DNA of 64,000 nt, taken from the NCBI RefSeq assembly GCF_017309385.1, contig NZ_JAFJMJ010000002.1, forward strand, positions 496,001 through 560,000, given 5' to 3'. Source of the DNA: Amycolatopsis sp. 195334CR (GTDB lineage: Bacteria; Actinomycetota; Actinomycetes; Mycobacteriales; Pseudonocardiaceae). A program made the position numbers and the translations under genes. The notes beneath the pieces were generated by a model. It saw only the letters and a program-made list of their open reading frames with translations, was not told where the DNA came from and did not search any database. How positions within the stretch are numbered: the stretch's first letter is position 1; the number at the start of each line of letters is the position of its first letter. Shown here one piece after another: positions 6,977-15,182 of the stretch.

Positions 6977-9883
6977 TTACTGGTTGAACACGAAGGTGGA
7001 GCCTGGTTCCCGGACCACGTCGCCGGTCTTCGAGTTGGTGATCGTCACGCCGGACAGGGTGGCGCTGCCCCTGGCACCGCCGTGCGCGAGGATGCCCGCG
7101 CCGTTGTTGGACTTGTCGATCCGGACGTTGGTGATCGTCGCGCCGGGGATCGAGCCGCCGCCTGCTTTGAACTGGATGCCGTCGTAGGTCGAGTCGTGCA
7201 CCTCCGTGTCCCGGATGACCACGCCGGGGATGTCCGGGCCCTGGGCGAACAGGGTGATGGCGCCGAACTTCTGCGCCTCGCCCCAGAACACCCCGCCGCA
7301 GCGGTAGAGCGCGTTGTTCGCCAGCACGGTCTGCCCGGAGAACGGCAGCGGGTCGTGGTCGGTCGCCAGCATGATGCCCGGGTAGTTCGCGGTGTCGTAG
7401 ATCAGGTTGTTCTCCGCCTTGTTCCCGTAACCGCCGTAGATGGCGATTCCGTTGGCACGCCACGGCAACTGAATCGTATTGTTCACGAAGTGGTTGTCGT
7501 GCGCGATGTCGACCGCCTGGTTCTTCACGTACTTGTTGGCCCACACCGCGAGCGCGTCGTCGCCGGTGGTGCGGAACGAGGAGTTGAACACGCGGGAGTT
7601 CCGCGTCCCGTTGGTGAAGTTGATGCCGTCGGCGTAGGTGTCGCGGATGCGCATGCCGCTGAACTCGAGTCCGTCGGCCGGGCCCCACAGCTCGGGGATG
7701 TTGTCGTAGTCGCGGCCCACCCAGACCCCGACGTTGGCGTGCTCGATCCACACGTTGGTGATCTTCGTGCCCTGGCCGAACCGGCCGTTGAGGCCGACCC
7801 CGCCCTCGGCACCGTCCGGCCCGCCGCGGATCCGGCCGGAGCCGAAGATGGCGAGGTCCGAGATCTGCGTGTTGCCGTCGATGTCGAAGCCGAAGTTGCC
7901 CTCGTGCGGGTGGTTGATGCTGCCGACGGCCTTATGCGGTTCGGTCAGCGTGTACAGCCGCGAATGCCACATCCCGGCACCGCGGATCTTCACGTTGCTG
8001 ATCCCCACCTGGTTGTACTGCCCGCGGTCGAGCGGGTCGTCGGTGAGGATCTTCTTCTCCTGCCGCCACTGCCCGGCCGGGATCCACACGCAGCCGATCG
8101 CCCCGTTCTGGTCGGCGGTCACCGCCGCCTGGATGGCCGCGGTGTCGTCGTTCCCGTCGTCGGGCACGGCACCGTACTCGGTGATCGAGGTGCACTCCGC
8201 CGGCTTGCTGCTCGGCGGTGCGACCTGCTCCAGATCGATCAGGTCGATGATGTAGAACGCCGCGGTGTCACCGGAATCGCGTTGCAGCCGGAACTTCGTG
8301 CCCGCCGGGAAGGTCGACGGCAGCAGCGCGTTCGCCTCGTCGAACAGCCTGCGCGCGTCGGCCTGCGGGGTGTTCGTCAGCGCCTCGGGCCCGTCGGTGT
8401 TGCCGTAGAGCCAGCTGTGCTTCGACGACAGGTTCAGCTTCTGCACGAACTCGCCGTCGGCGTAGAGGCTGAGCGTGGCGTCGATGCCCCCGCCGCCAGG
8501 CGCGTCCGGGATCGAGTTGCGCACCACGATCGAGTTCGTCGAGCTGACCGAGGTGAACTCGACGAACTGGCCCTGGTTGTCCAGCCGGACCGACTTGCGG
8601 CCGGACGACTCGGTGGCGAAGTTGGTGTGCCCGAACGTCCTCAGTGGATCCGCTTCGAGCAGGGTTCCCTGGTAGGTACCGGCTTCGGCCTCGTACTCGA
8701 CATAGGGCACGGCGGCGCCGCGGCCGACCACGATGGTCTGGCCGAAGCTGTTGTTGCCCTCGTTCGTCTCGGCCACCAGCTCGGTCGCGTCGGCGGTCGC
8801 GGTCACCGTGGCACCGCCACCGGTCGCGGTCCACGAACCGCTGGTGGTCACGTTCACCGTGGCACCGGCCGGAATCTGCGGCGTCTGGGTGTCCAAAGTG
8901 GTCGAACCGGCGCTGACCCTGGTGACCGTGCCCGCGGCGACGGCGGTGGTCCCGCGGTTGCGCACCGCCGCGGTGAACTTGACCGGGGTGCCCTCGGCCG
9001 GGTTCGACGGGTTGGCGGTGAGGCCGAGCACCTGCAGGTCCGGCCCGGGCGCCTGGGTGACGACCAGCGGTGACGCGGCGGTGAAGGTGTTGTTGCCCTC
9101 GTTCTGCTCGGCGACGGTGCCGGCCGGGTCGGCCACCGCGGCGGCCGCGTAGCTGCCCATCGGCCGCTTGCCCGCGTCCAGGGTCACCACGGCCGAGGCG
9201 CCGGGGGCGAGCGCGCCCACCGGGGCACTGCCCGCGACCGCGCCACCGAGGGTGAAGTCGACCGTGGTCGCGCCCGCGGGCGCTGATCCGGTGTTGCGCA
9301 CGGTCGCCGCCAGGGTGACCGAGTCGCTCTCGGACGGACTGGCCGGAGCCCAGGTCAGCGCGCTCACGACCAGATCGGGATTGGGCGCGGGCGTGCCGAA
9401 GACCTGGAGTTCACCGATCTGCCCGCCGGGTGCGCCGGTGTTGCCGAAGAACGCCAGCCGCAGGTCGGCGGCCCGGCCGGTGACCGGGATGGTCACCGAG
9501 TTCTGCCCGGAGTGCGGGCTGAACTGGTAGTCGGCGCGGGGCCGCAGGGTGGTGAAGCCGGTGCCGGCCTGGTCGCGGCCGAGCACCTCGATGCTCTGCG
9601 TTCTCGGCCCCCAGATCGGATCCGGGTTGAGCTTGACCACTACGGACGACAGGTCGGCGTTGGCGCCGAGCTTCGTGGTCAGCGTCGCGGGGAAGCCGGC
9701 GGACTCCCAGTAGCTGCCGATGTTGCCGTCCGTGGCGTTCGGGCCGACGAACGAGAACACCGAGGACGAGGCCTCGACCGGTTTCCCGGCGGCGAGATCG
9801 ATGTCCGCGGCGTGCGCGGGGGCGGGTAGGAGGGTGCCGAGCAGGCAGGCGGCGAGCAGGCCGCCGAGGCGTTTCCGGTGCAT
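6977..9883 (-). CDS. Secreted multidomain GH87-like alpha-1,3-glucanase (mycodextranase type)
   Basis: A 968-residue exported glycanase. Signal peptide (residues 1-25), discoidin/F5-8C-like domain (~27-165, AAGKPVEASS), two CARDB/Ig-like domains (~168-390, each ending NEGNNTF or NEGNNSF), a CBM35-like module (~395-560) and a C-terminal beta-helix catalytic domain (~575-968). D752 (in YADGINF) and D775-D776 (in TTGDDALAVW) have the 23/24-residue spacing I recall for the catalytic aspartates of characterized GH87 enzymes. The likely reaction is endo-hydrolysis of alpha-1,3-glucan in fungal walls or mutan. ATG 9883 is preferred to a TTG 11 codons upstream because GAGG sits 6 nt before it. A sigma70-like promoter is visible at 9956-9985. 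Confidence 0.75.
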   Translation of the reverse strand: MHRKRLGGLLAACLLGTLLPAPAHAADIDLAAGKPVEASSSVFSFVGPNATDGNIGSYWESAGFPATLTTKLGANADLSSVVVKLNPDPIWGPRTQSIEVLGRDQAGTGFTTLRPRADYQFSPHSGQNSVTIPVTGRAADLRLAFFGNTGAPGGQIGELQVFGTPAPNPDLVVSALTWAPASPSESDSVTLAATVRNTGSAPAGATTVDFTLGGAVAGSAPVGALAPGASAVVTLDAGKRPMGSYAAAAVADPAGTVAEQNEGNNTFTAASPLVVTQAPGPDLQVLGLTANPSNPAEGTPVKFTAAVRNRGTTAVAAGTVTRVSAGSTTLDTQTPQIPAGATVNVTTSGSWTATGGGATVTATADATELVAETNEGNNSFGQTIVVGRGAAVPYVEYEAEAGTYQGTLLEADPLRTFGHTNFATESSGRKSVRLDNQGQFVEFTSVSSTNSIVVRNSIPDAPGGGGIDATLSLYADGEFVQKLNLSSKHSWLYGNTDGPEALTNTPQADARRLFDEANALLPSTFPAGTKFRLQRDSGDTAAFYIIDLIDLEQVAPPSSKPAECTSITEYGAVPDDGNDDTAAIQAAVTADQNGAIGCVWIPAGQWRQEKKILTDDPLDRGQYNQVGISNVKIRGAGMWHSRLYTLTEPHKAVGSINHPHEGNFGFDIDGNTQISDLAIFGSGRIRGGPDGAEGGVGLNGRFGQGTKITNVWIEHANVGVWVGRDYDNIPELWGPADGLEFSGMRIRDTYADGINFTNGTRNSRVFNSSFRTTGDDALAVWANKYVKNQAVDIAHDNHFVNNTIQLPWRANGIAIYGGYGNKAENNLIYDTANYPGIMLATDHDPLPFSGQTVLANNALYRCGGVFWGEAQKFGAITLFAQGPDIPGVVIRDTEVHDSTYDGIQFKAGGGSIPGATITNVRIDKSNNGAGILAHGGARGSATLSGVTITNSKTGDVVREPGSTFVFNQ

Positions 9884-9955
9884 GGGGACCTCGGTTTCGA
9901 TGGGTGATCCCGGCAAATTTCGTGATCTTGTCGAGTTCTTGCGAGGTAGCGAGTA

Positions 9956-9985
9956 AATATTTCAGCACGATGACGCGTTAGTCAA
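9956..9985 (-). promoter_or_regulatory. Sigma70-like promoter of the GH87 gene
   Basis: Leftward -35 TTGACT (9985-9980) and -10 AATATT (9961-9956) are 18 bp apart inside a short AT-rich island, which is unusual in this GC-rich window. The predicted start lies ~65-70 nt before the chosen ATG. I see no CebR-type box here, unlike the GH55 and esterase promoters. Confidence 0.5.
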
Positions 9986-10006
9986 CGGCGGATTACCCCG
10001 GCGTGC

Positions 10007-11713
10007 TCAGCTGGAGAAGCGAGCGGCCTCGATGTCGATCAGGTTCTGGGCCCGGTCCAGGGTGTGCGAGCCGTAGGTGCCCCCGGCCCGCGCGTCGAGC
10101 AGGGCGTTCTGCATCGCGTCGATGAGCAGGCGCTGCAGTTCCCGGCGCTGCTGGAGCGGGCTGTCCGGGTCGCGCTCGCCGAGCATCTTGTCGATCACCT
10201 CGGCGGTGGCGAGGCTGCGCTTGCGCGTCTTGTCCAGTAGCGCCGCGTCGAAGGGCTTGCCGTTTTCGCGGGTCAGCGCCGGGTTGTCGACCAGCGCCTG
10301 GGCGGCGGTGTGGATCTCGGTCGCCAGCCGGGCCAGTTCGCGGCGTTCGTGCTCGGCGTCGGTGCCCTGGATGCCGAGCAGTTTGATCAACGCGGGCAAC
10401 GTGCCGCCCTGCAGGATCAGCGTCACGATCGCCACGGTGAACGCGATCAGCACCAGTTCGGCCCGGTGCGGCACGTCGGTGGGCAGCGACTGCGCGGCGG
10501 CCACCGTGACCACCCCGCGCATCCCGGACCAGGCGAGCACCCCGCCGCCGCGCCAGCCGAGCCCTTCGCTGGCGAAGAAGGCGGCGTCGGCGTGACGTCG
10601 TTGCAGGGCGCGCGTCGCCTTCGCGTACCGGCGCTCGTGATCGGGATGCGGACCGCGGGCGGTGAGCCGGTCCAGCAGTGACTCGATCCGGTCGGTCATC
10701 GCGCCCGCGCCGCGCTGCTGCCGCCGCAGGGCCGCGATGAGCGGGATGACGAAGACCACGCGCAGCAGGATCAACGCGGCCGTGGCGAGCAGGCCGAGGC
10801 TGATCGCGGTCCACACACCCTGTCCCGCGGCGTGGACGTCGGCGATCACGGCGGTGATCTCGAAGCCCATCAGCAGGAAGACGCCGTTTTCCAGCAGCAG
10901 CTGGATGGTCCGCCAGTTGGTGCGCTCGGAGATCCGGTCGTGCGCGGTGAACCGCTTGGCGCTCTGGTGCCCGGTGATCAGCCCGGCCGTGACCACGCCG
11001 ATCACGCCCGACGCGTGCAGTTCCTCGGCGGGGAGGAAGGCCAGGAACGGGACCACGAGGGAGATCGCGGTGGTGAGCACGGGCTGGTTCCGGATCCGGG
11101 ACCGCGCCCACACCGACACCACGCCGACGACCGCGCCGGCCGCGACGCCGACGAACACCGCGTAGGCGAAGTCGCCGAGCGCGCTCCAGAAGGAGACCGT
11201 GCCCGCGATCGCGGCGACGGCCGTGCGGAGCAGCACCAGCGCGGTGGCGTCGTTGACCAGCCCCTCGCCCTCGAGAATGGTGACCAGCCGGGGCGGCAGC
11301 CCGAGCCGCTTGCCGATCGAGGTCGCGGCGACCGCGTCCGGCGGGCTGATCACCGCGCCGAGCGCCACCGCGGCGGCCAGGTCGAGATCGGGGATCAGCC
11401 ACCAGATCAGCAGGCCGGTGCCGAACGCGGAGACCACCACCAGCAACACCGACAGCGCGCCGATGGTGCCGAGGTCGCGGCGGAAGTCCACCACCGGCAC
11501 GTTGACCGCCGCCGCGTAGAGGATCGGCGGCAGCACCACGACCAGGATCCAGTCCGGTTCGACGAAGAGTTCCGGCGCACCGGGGAGCTGGCTGCACGCC
11601 ATGCCGACGATCACCAGCAGCACCGGCGCCGCGACCTTCAGCTTCGGCGCGGTGTACGACACCACCACGATGATCAGCACCGCCACCACGGCGAGCAACG
11701 CCAGCTCCTGCAT
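10007..11713 (-). CDS. Na+/H+ antiporter, CPA1/NhaP family
   Basis: A 568-residue membrane antiporter exchanging Na+ (or K+) for protons. About twelve helices occupy residues 1-400. The transport motifs are intact: SPPDAVAATSI with D126, and EGEGLVNDATALV with N154-D155, the ND pair typical of CPA1 electroneutral exchangers. A hydrophilic ~150-residue C-terminal tail (KLLGIQGTDAEHERREL onward) is helical and probably regulatory, as in other NhaP proteins. The start is ATG 11713. It is divergent from the MFS gene with its leader at 11.8 kb. A single-gene transcript is likely; no operator is evident. Confidence 0.9.
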   Translation of the reverse strand: MQELALLAVVAVLIIVVVSYTAPKLKVAAPVLLVIVGMACSQLPGAPELFVEPDWILVVVLPPILYAAAVNVPVVDFRRDLGTIGALSVLLVVVSAFGTGLLIWWLIPDLDLAAAVALGAVISPPDAVAATSIGKRLGLPPRLVTILEGEGLVNDATALVLLRTAVAAIAGTVSFWSALGDFAYAVFVGVAAGAVVGVVSVWARSRIRNQPVLTTAISLVVPFLAFLPAEELHASGVIGVVTAGLITGHQSAKRFTAHDRISERTNWRTIQLLLENGVFLLMGFEITAVIADVHAAGQGVWTAISLGLLATAALILLRVVFVIPLIAALRRQQRGAGAMTDRIESLLDRLTARGPHPDHERRYAKATRALQRRHADAAFFASEGLGWRGGGVLAWSGMRGVVTVAAAQSLPTDVPHRAELVLIAFTVAIVTLILQGGTLPALIKLLGIQGTDAEHERRELARLATEIHTAAQALVDNPALTRENGKPFDAALLDKTRKRSLATAEVIDKMLGERDPDSPLQQRRELQRLLIDAMQNALLDARAGGTYGSHTLDRAQNLIDIEAARFSS

Positions 11714-11822
11714 ACCGGGCAGTGTGCGGCACCCGGCGCGGATCGGGCTGCTTCTACTCGATGGTGGGCGCTGTTACGATCACCGCCGTTGTTCCCGCGA
11801 CGCGAGAGGGGAGGCGGTACCC

Positions 11823-11879
11823 GTGGACCTGCGACCTGTCCTGCGTTTCCGCGCTTCCCGGGGGCCGATCGCCGCCTGA
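11823..11879 (+). CDS. Leader peptide upstream of MFS exporter
   Basis: An 18-codon frame starting at GTG 11823 with a strong ribosome binding site (AGGGGAGG, 8 nt upstream) and ending at TGA 11877. The peptide is MDLRPVLRFR then ASRGPIAA. Residues 8-10 are Arg-Phe-Arg, the +x(+) pattern at which macrolide-bound ribosomes stall in known resistance leaders. The codons for those three residues (11844-11852) are exactly the first strand of the attenuator-like fold described below. A TACGAT -10 at 11775-11780 would place the transcript start just upstream. Translation is inferred from the ribosome binding site only. Confidence 0.5.
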   Translation: MDLRPVLRFRASRGPIAA

Positions 11880-11909
11880 GCGGAAACGACGCTTCGTTTC
11901 CGAAGGTGG
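11844..11909 (+). promoter_or_regulatory. Attenuator-like alternative hairpins before MFS gene
   Basis: Three 9-nt segments can pair in mutually exclusive ways. Segment 1 CGTTTCCGC (11844-11852, inside the leader ORF) pairs perfectly with segment 2 GCGGAAACG (11880-11888). Segment 2 (11881-11889) also pairs perfectly with segment 3 TCGTTTCCG (11894-11902) around a 4-nt loop. Segment 3 abuts the MFS ribosome binding site GAAGGTGG (11902-11909). A ribosome stalled on the leader would cover segment 1 and switch the fold. The direction of the effect cannot be told from sequence. Confidence 0.5.
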
Positions 11910-11916
11910 GAATCCC

Positions 11917-13140
11917 TTGCCCCGGCGTTTCGCCACATCGCTCGATCGTTCGTTCTGGAAGTTGTTCGCCGCTTCGGCCACGGCCACCTGCGCCGACGGC
12001 ATCGTCAAGGTCTCGCTGCCCCTGCTCGCCGCTTCGCTGACCAGTGATCCGGTGCTCATCTCCGGGCTCACCGCGTTCGCGTTCCTGCCGTGGCTGCTGT
12101 TCGGCCTGCCCGGCGGCGCGCTGGTGGACCGGGTGGACCGGCGGCGGGCCATGGCGGTGGTCAACGCCGTCCGGGCCGCGCTGCTCGGCGTGCTCGTGGT
12201 GCTGCTCGCCACCGGGGCGGGCAGCGTCCTCGTGCTCTACGCCGCCGCGTTCGCGCTCGGCGTCTGCCAGGTGGTCTACGACTCCGCCGATCGCGCGATC
12301 CTGCCCCAGGTGGTCGGCCGTGCCGGGCTGGACGAGGCCAACAGCTGGCTGACCGTCGAGGAGACCGTCGGGAAGGACTTCGTCGGACCGCCGGTGGGCG
12401 CGGCGTTGTTCGGCTGGTTCCGCGCGGCCCCGTTCCTCGCCCCGGTGCTCGGTTTTGTCGTGGCCGCCGTGCTGGTGCTGGCCATTCCCGGGCGGTTCCG
12501 GGCCGAACGCGCCGAGCCGACGACCCTGCGCGCGGACGTCCGCGAGGGCCTGCGCTGGCTGTGGCGCCACCCGGTGCTGCGCCCCCTGACCATCTACAGT
12601 GGACTGATCGCCGCGCTGATGTCGATGGGCACCTCGCTCACCGTGTTGTACGCGCTGGACTCCCTGGCGCTGAGCCCGTCGTTGTACGGCTTGTTGTTCG
12701 TCGCCATGGGGATCGGCGGGCTGGCCGGATCCGCGGTGGTGGGGCCGCTGACCCGGCGCCTCGGCCGGCCGAAGGCGATCACGCTCGCGGTGTCGATCGC
12801 GCCGGTGATGTCGGTGCTGCTCGGTACGGTCACGGACCGCTGGGCGGCGGGAGCGTGGTTCTTCGGCGTCGCGCTCGGCGTGACGATGTGGAACGTGCTG
12901 TCGATGTCGTTGCGGCAGGCCATGATCCCCGCCGAACTGCTCGGCAGGGTGCTCGGTGCGTACCGCGTGGCGTTGTGGGGCGGCATCCCGCTGGGCGCGG
13001 TGCTCGGTGGTGCGCTGGCCGGGGCGACCGGCGTGCCCGCCGTGTTCGCGGTTTCGGGCCTAGCCCAGTTTGTCCTCGTGGTGCTGATCCACCGGCTGGT
13101 CCACCGGCACCGGCGGCTGATCGAAGATTCCTACGCCTGA
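11917..13140 (+). CDS. MFS exporter (EntS/macrolide-efflux-like)
   Basis: A 407-residue 12-helix major facilitator of the MFS_3 type, the group containing enterobactin exporters and Mef-like macrolide pumps. The A motif between helices 2 and 3 is GGALVDRVDRRRAM; further helices continue to VLVVLIHRLVHRHRR. The start is TTG 11917 because GAAGGTGG lies 7 nt upstream; the longer open frame upstream would run through the leader in another frame. A leader peptide with an RFR motif and a switchable hairpin precede it, suggesting induction by a ribosome-targeting drug. It ends by overlapping the convergent sigJ gene by 10 bp. The substrate is unknown. Confidence 0.8.
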   Translation: MPRRFATSLDRSFWKLFAASATATCADGIVKVSLPLLAASLTSDPVLISGLTAFAFLPWLLFGLPGGALVDRVDRRRAMAVVNAVRAALLGVLVVLLATGAGSVLVLYAAAFALGVCQVVYDSADRAILPQVVGRAGLDEANSWLTVEETVGKDFVGPPVGAALFGWFRAAPFLAPVLGFVVAAVLVLAIPGRFRAERAEPTTLRADVREGLRWLWRHPVLRPLTIYSGLIAALMSMGTSLTVLYALDSLALSPSLYGLLFVAMGIGGLAGSAVVGPLTRRLGRPKAITLAVSIAPVMSVLLGTVTDRWAAGAWFFGVALGVTMWNVLSMSLRQAMIPAELLGRVLGAYRVALWGGIPLGAVLGGALAGATGVPAVFAVSGLAQFVLVVLIHRLVHRHRRLIEDSYA

Positions 13141-14000
13141 CGACTCAGCGCGGTTTCGCTGGCCATGCGCGACAGCTTCTCCGGGTTGCGGACGGCGTAA
13201 AGCCCGGTGATGCGGCCGTTTTCCAGGTGCACGGCGATGACCGTGTCGAGTTCCTGTCTCAAGTGGACGGTCAGCGCGGGGTGGCCGTTCACCTGGGCCG
13301 GGCGCAGCGACGCGGTCCCGGTCAGCCTGCCCAGGACCTCGGCCACCCGGCCGGCCCCGGTGATCGGCACCAGCGCGGCCTGCGCGACGCCGCCCCCGTC
13401 GGTCAGGAGCACGACCTCGGGGGCGAGCACGTCGAGCAGGCGCTGGAGGTCACCGGTTTCCACCGCGCGCTGGAAGGCCGCGAGCGCGTCCCGGCTTTCG
13501 GCGGGGGAGACCACGCCGTGCGGCCGCCTCGCGGCGACGTGCGCCCGGGCCCGGTGCGCGATCTGGCGCACCGCGGCCTGGTTCTTGCCGACGGCGTCGG
13601 CGATTTCGCCGTACGGCAGGTCGAACACCTCGCGCAGCACGAAGACCGCGCGCTCGGTCGGTGCCAGCGTTTCGAGCACCAGCAGCATCGCCATCGAGAC
13701 GCTGTCGGCGAGTTCGACGTCCTCGGCCACGTCCGGCGCGGTGAGCAGGGGCTCGGGCAGCCACGGCCCGACGTAGGACTCCTTGCGCCTGCCGAGCGTG
13801 CGCAACCGGAGCAACGCCTGGCGGGTGGCGATCCGGACCAGGTAGGCACGCTGGTTCCGCACGTGGTCGAGATCGACTTCGGCCCAGCGCAGCCAGGTTT
13901 CCTGGAGCACGTCCTCGGCGTCCGCCGCCGAGCCGAGCAGCTCGTAGGCGACGGTGAAGAGCAGGTTGCGATGGGCGAGGAAAACCTCGGTGGCGGACAT
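13131..14000 (-). CDS. sigJ: ECF sigma factor, SigJ type with SnoaL-like C-terminal domain
   Basis: A 289-residue ECF41/SigJ-like sigma factor. Sigma-2 is at residues ~5-75 (NLLFTVAYELLGSAADAEDV, then QETWLRWAEVD). Sigma-4 is at ~110-165 (LAPTERAVFVLREVF, then YGEIADAVGKNQAAVRQ). A C-terminal SnoaL-like domain (~180-280) replaces an anti-sigma partner and regulates activity in this class. ATG 14000 has GAGGAG 6 nt upstream. It is divergent from an AhpD-like peroxidase-fold gene, the classical ECF41 target type, and both promoters carry the same GTCACA-N16-(T/G)(G/C)(T/A)TCTGG elements, supporting autoregulation and control of that gene. Confidence 0.9.
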   Translation of the reverse strand: MSATEVFLAHRNLLFTVAYELLGSAADAEDVLQETWLRWAEVDLDHVRNQRAYLVRIATRQALLRLRTLGRRKESYVGPWLPEPLLTAPDVAEDVELADSVSMAMLLVLETLAPTERAVFVLREVFDLPYGEIADAVGKNQAAVRQIAHRARAHVAARRPHGVVSPAESRDALAAFQRAVETGDLQRLLDVLAPEVVLLTDGGGVAQAALVPITGAGRVAEVLGRLTGTASLRPAQVNGHPALTVHLRQELDTVIAVHLENGRITGLYAVRNPEKLSRMASETALSRQA

Positions 14001-14032
14001 GGCAGCTCCTCTGCTCCGGCGAGTACCGCCCA

Positions 14033-14061
14033 CCAGACACCGGCCGCCGCGTCGCTGTGAC
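14033..14061 (-). promoter_or_regulatory. SigJ-type promoter of sigJ
   Basis: Leftward -35 GTCACA (14061-14056), 16-nt spacer, then TGTCTGG (14039-14033). The predicted start is ~27 nt before the sigJ start codon. The -35 matches the GTCACA element I recall for mycobacterial SigJ targets, and the same element drives the divergent gene. Confidence 0.6.
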
Positions 14062-14097
14062 ACCGGGACCGCTGTGGCATGGGTCACCCGACGTGCT

Positions 14098-14127
14098 GTC
14101 ACAGGCCGGGGCGGTCGCGGCATCTGG
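14098..14127 (+). promoter_or_regulatory. SigJ-type promoter of the AhpD-like gene
   Basis: Rightward -35 GTCACA (14098-14103), 16-nt spacer, then GCATCTGG (14120-14127). It mirrors the sigJ promoter in sequence and spacing, including the following GTGG on both strands. This pairing is direct evidence in the sequence for one sigma factor reading both directions. Confidence 0.6.
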
Positions 14128-14171
14128 TGGCCGTTCGCAGAAACCATTCGCGGAAACCAGAGGAGATCACC

Positions 14172-14642
14172 ATGGAAGCCCGGTTCGACCTGAACGCCAA
14201 CGAGATCGGTGCCAAGTTCGCCAAGCGGTTCTTCACCGCCAGCCTGGTGCTCGCGCAGGCGCTGCCCAAGGCGGTGCAGGAGCTGGTGTCGTTGCGCGTC
14301 AGCCAGATCAACGGCTGCGGCTGGTGCACCGACGTGCACACCAAGGAAGCCGCGGCGGCGGGGGAAAGCGCGGCGCGGATCAACCTGGTGGCCGCCTGGC
14401 GGGAAGCGGGCGTGTTCACCGAGGCCGAGCGCGCCGCGTTCGCGCTGGCCGAGGAAGGCACCCGCCTTGCCGACGCCCACCAGGGCGTCTCCGACGACAC
14501 CTGGGCGCTGGTGCGCGAGCACTACGACGACAACGAGGTCGCCGCGCTGGTTTCGCTGGTCGCCCAGATCAACGCGGCGAACCGGCTCGGCGTGATCCTG
14601 CGCCAGGCGGGCGGTGCGTACCAGCCCGGCCTGTTCGGCTGA
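14172..14642 (+). CDS. AhpD-like carboxymuconolactone decarboxylase-family protein
   Basis: A 156-residue alkylhydroperoxidase-fold protein. The redox motif CxxCxxxH is complete at C49, C52 and H56 (NGCGWCTDVH), as in AhpD-type thiol peroxidase or adaptor proteins. The helical pattern around it (ALPKAVQELVSLRVSQ, NAANRLGVILR) is typical. ATG 14172 follows GAGGAG at a spacing of 6 nt. It is transcribed divergently from sigJ from a promoter of matching sequence, so it is probably the principal SigJ output and acts on peroxides or reactive electrophiles. A strong hairpin follows the stop codon. Confidence 0.85.
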   Translation: MEARFDLNANEIGAKFAKRFFTASLVLAQALPKAVQELVSLRVSQINGCGWCTDVHTKEAAAAGESAARINLVAAWREAGVFTEAERAAFALAEEGTRLADAHQGVSDDTWALVREHYDDNEVAALVSLVAQINAANRLGVILRQAGGAYQPGLFG

Positions 14643-14647
14643 GCGGC

Positions 14648-14679
14648 AAGGCCCGGGAGTTCCCGCTCCCGGGCCTTGT
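14648..14679 (+). terminator. Strong GC hairpin terminator
   Basis: A perfect 13-bp stem, CAAGGCCCGGGAG (14648-14660) and its complement (14667-14679), encloses a 6-nt loop a few nt after the AhpD-like stop codon. There is no U-run, as is common for actinobacterial terminators. Confidence 0.75.
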
Positions 14680-14699
14680 GGTCCGGTCGCCGGGCGGCG

Positions 14700-14719
14700 T
14701 ACTTTCTCAGTGGAAAGTA
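14700..14719. promoter_or_regulatory. Candidate operator of the membrane protein/winged-helix operon
   Basis: A 7-bp inverted repeat TACTTTC (14700-14706) / GAAAGTA (14713-14719) with a 6-nt spacer lies 16 nt before the start codon of the membrane protein. The small winged-helix gene in the same operon is the natural candidate to bind it. Confidence 0.5.
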
Positions 14720-14735
14720 GTTTCCGGGAGGGCAG

Positions 14736-15182
14736 ATGGAACCCGAAGCCGCGTTCGCCGAAATCGCCCGCCAGCGCGAACAGCTGGCCGCCCGCATCCG
14801 CCTGCCGGGGTGGTACCTGGCCCTCAACGCGCTCGCCGTCGCCGCGCTCGCGGCGCTGCCGGCGCTGACCCTGCCGGTGTTCGCCTACTTCCTCGTCCCG
14901 GTCGCCGCGGTGCTGGTGCTCGGCGCGTTTTCGTGGCTGCTCAGCGGGCGGCGCGGGGTGAAGCTGGCCACCGGCTACCCGTCGCTGACCCGGCCCGCCG
15001 TGCTCCAGCTGGTGGTCACCGCGGCCGGGATGATCGCGGTGGTGCCGCTCGCGCTGTCCGGCTGGACCGCGCTCGCGCTCGGCGTCGCCGTGCTCACCGG
15101 GGTGCTGGCCGCCGACCAGCTGCGGCGGCAGTTGCGTGCGATCCGGCACGACGTGCGGGCGGGCCGGGTGGGCGCCGGGTGA
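14736..15182 (+). CDS. Small integral membrane protein of unknown function
   Basis: A 148-residue protein with a charged helical N-terminus (residues 1-22), four predicted transmembrane helices (~26-44, 47-67, 87-106, 110-128) and a basic C-terminal tail (DQLRRQLRAIRHDVRAG). No catalytic motif is visible. GGGAGGG lies a few nt before ATG 14736. Its stop overlaps the start of a winged-helix regulator (GTGA), and this membrane-protein plus small-regulator pairing is widespread in actinobacteria. It probably works with, or is controlled by, that regulator; the signal and function are unknown. Confidence 0.75.
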   Translation: MEPEAAFAEIARQREQLAARIRLPGWYLALNALAVAALAALPALTLPVFAYFLVPVAAVLVLGAFSWLLSGRRGVKLATGYPSLTRPAVLQLVVTAAGMIAVVPLALSGWTALALGVAVLTGVLAADQLRRQLRAIRHDVRAGRVGAG

